NCBI GenBank assembly: GCA_016711405.1
Contig: JADJSZ010000035.1
Coordinates: forward strand, 1-64,000
Direction: 5' to 3'
Origin: Candidatus Hadersleviella danica
GTDB taxonomy: Bacteria > Chloroflexota > Anaerolineae > Promineifilales > Promineifilaceae
Length of the DNA: 64,000 bases
The notes beneath the pieces were generated by a model. It was not told the origin of the DNA. It made no database searches and saw only the letters and a program-made list of their open reading frames with translations. Position 1 is the stretch's first letter. The number at the start of each line of letters is the position of its first letter. Positions 63,049 through 64,000 of the stretch are shown here, piece after piece. The position numbers were made by a program, and so were the translations under genes.

Positions 63049-63771
63049 TCACTTAACATGGAGCATCTTATCTGTTGCAGGCTCCTCAGGGGGCAGGGCA
63101 AACCAAACGGCCAACACAACCAACCCTCCCACAGGCGCTAACCCAAACAAGAGCCACCATGCGCTCTTCCCAATATCGTGCAAGCGACGTGCGCCAACGT
63201 CCAATTGGGGCAGGAACAGGGCCGTGGCAAACACAGCCCCCACATTGGGGTGCAGATAGGTGAACCCCGTCGTTACCAAACTCACAAACAAGGTAAACCA
63301 CCAAAACTCCGCCCGCGACGCTTGGCCAGTAAAGTCGGCGTACTTAATCAGGCACACCCGAATCGCCTCTTGAAAGGTTACGGGGTTCTCGTCACGCTCT
63401 TGGGCTTTGAGCAATTCTGTCATTTCTGTCATTCCGAACTCCTTATTGAATATAGAGATAGTTTGTCGCAAAGATGTCCGCCAAGTCAGGGGTGTGGCGG
63501 AACTATCTCCATTGTTGAGGGAGACGGCCGTTTTATCAACTGTGGAAAACACTGGGTTGCCCTCTTCTGGCTCCCCTAGGGTTTCCCCTAGTTTGAGAAC
63601 CAACTCGACACGGGAGCTAACCTCGTATTTGGCAAACATATTTCTGAGGTGAAATTCCACCGTGCGAATAGAAATACCCAGCGATGAGGCGATGAGCTTG
63701 TTGCTGAGTCCTTGCAGGAGTTGTTCGGCGACTTCCCGTTCACGGTTGCTCAAGAGAGGGGGTTCGTTCAT
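63049..63771 (-). CDS. LuxR-type HTH fused to DUF805 membrane domain
   Basis: The product has 240 residues. N-terminal residues 1-65 are a LuxR/GerE helix-turn-helix (LSNREREVAEQLLQGLSNKLIASSLGISIRTVEFHLRNMFAKYEV). A variable linker follows. Residues from about 135 form a DUF805 domain (FTGQASRAEFWWFTLFVSL, FLPQLDVGARRLHDIGKSAWWLLFGL) with three to four helices. LuxR domains normally lie at the C-terminus, and DUF805 proteins normally lack DNA-binding parts. A membrane-tethered regulator is suggested. The start at 63771 gives MNEPPLLSNRE. Confidence 0.82.
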   Translation of the reverse strand: MNEPPLLSNREREVAEQLLQGLSNKLIASSLGISIRTVEFHLRNMFAKYEVSSRVELVLKLGETLGEPEEGNPVFSTVDKTAVSLNNGDSSATPLTWRTSLRQTISIFNKEFGMTEMTELLKAQERDENPVTFQEAIRVCLIKYADFTGQASRAEFWWFTLFVSLVTTGFTYLHPNVGAVFATALFLPQLDVGARRLHDIGKSAWWLLFGLAPVGGLVVLAVWFALPPEEPATDKMLHVK

Positions 63772-63777
63772 GGTCGT

Positions 63778-63860
63778 TTGGGGGGACAGGGGACGAGGGA
63801 CTGGGGACTGGAGACTGTCTTTAACGGCCGTCCCTTGTCTCTCGTCCCCTGTCCCCTGCC
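63778..63860. repeat. GGGGACT heptad inverted repeat
   Basis: GGGGACA, GGGGACG, AGGGACT, GGGGACT and GGAGACT are followed by a CGGCCG-containing centre and TCCCTTGTCTCTCGTCCCCT, GTCCCCTG. It fills the gap between two minus-strand genes. Confidence 0.82.
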
Positions 63861-63861
63861 T

Positions 63862-63999
63862 TTAGCTTCCCCGATAGGTGCTGTACCCATATGGGCTGAG
63901 GAGAAGGGGCACATGGTAGTGGCTGTTGGGGTTGGCAATGTCGAAGATGATAGGAATGTAGGGGTAGAACCCTTTGGTGTTGGTGCGGGCGAAGTAATC
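63862..63999 (-). CDS. 5-hydroxyisourate hydrolase, 3' part only
   Basis: The last 45 codons read DYFARTNTKGFYPYIPIIF, then DIANPNSHYHVPLLLSPYGYSTYRGS and stop. The SPYGYSTYRGS end is the diagnostic C-terminal signature of hydroxyisourate hydrolase (transthyretin-like, HiuH/PucM), which hydrolyses 5-hydroxyisourate in urate breakdown. The gene continues past the window edge. Confidence 0.93.
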   Translation of the reverse strand, partial: DYFARTNTKGFYPYIPIIFDIANPNSHYHVPLLLSPYGYSTYRGS

Positions 64000-64000
64000 G

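Noticed and set aside
1..64000. Cyanobacterial origin because of heptad repeats and a HIP-like palindrome
   Set aside because: The palindrome is CGGCCG, not HIP1, and no photosynthetic gene is seen. The F420 genes and exporter cluster fit Chloroflexota better.

Overview
The window reads as a chromosomal piece of a moderately GC-rich, free-living bacterium, most plausibly a member of the Chloroflexota (Anaerolineae-like). That placement is inference. It rests on an F420 pathway pair (cofC, cofD), an exporter cluster joining YIP1, LolD-type ATPase, CARDB/IPT secreted protein and FtsX permease, Pro/Thr-rich surface stalks, and the core order rpsB-tsf-pyrH-frr-uppS-cdsA. There is no 16S gene or other decisive marker. 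About a quarter of the long genes are broken by single-base indels, most beside G or C runs, so I treat most breaks as assembly error and call the merged gene.

Layout. 0.1-5 kb (minus): exporter cluster. 5.3-12.5 kb (plus): hydrolase, membrane sensor kinase, REC-TPR regulator, two TrkA-type proteins and a TrkH potassium channel subunit, PH-domain membrane protein. 12.6-18 kb: oligopeptidase B, then minus-strand DinB, VOC and P-loop kinase genes, a deleted transposase, and an aminotransferase. 18.3-19.7 kb: a cyclic-nucleotide-binding/ParA-like fusion. 20-28 kb: translation and envelope operon, fbp, rho. 28.4-36.8 kb: queA, PrsW-like protease, SPFH coiled-coil protein, an AT-rich foreign patch, a YccF gene, paired small membrane proteins, arcC. 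36.9-46 kb: amidohydrolase, bactofilin/coiled-coil fusion, a PKD/CAP surface protein, a decayed M20 peptidase, purC. 46.1-46.6 kb: four tRNA genes. 46.7-51.1 kb: Tat-exported amine oxidase, cofC, cofD, M20 amidohydrolase. 51.2-62.9 kb is the accessory part: two MITE-like repeats, a 21-bp phased dyad array, a small coiled-coil protein, an unknown 281-aa protein, two BrxD-like (DUF2791) ATPases, an Lhr-type helicase, an intact IS701-like element and a secreted protein. 63-64 kb: a LuxR-DUF805 fusion and the 3' end of hydroxyisourate hydrolase.

Two DNA-level signatures run through the whole window. First, the palindrome CGGCCG is present roughly ten times more often than expected, in all three codon frames, like a HIP palindrome. 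Second, more than 25 intergenic gaps hold arrays of diverged 7-nt (sometimes 6- or 8-nt) units, often as a repeat followed by its reverse complement, reaching right up to stop and start codons. Many genes next to them start with CCC-ATG and no visible Shine-Dalgarno site. These repeats, the 21-bp array and the BrxD/BrxD/helicase module are the most unusual things here.
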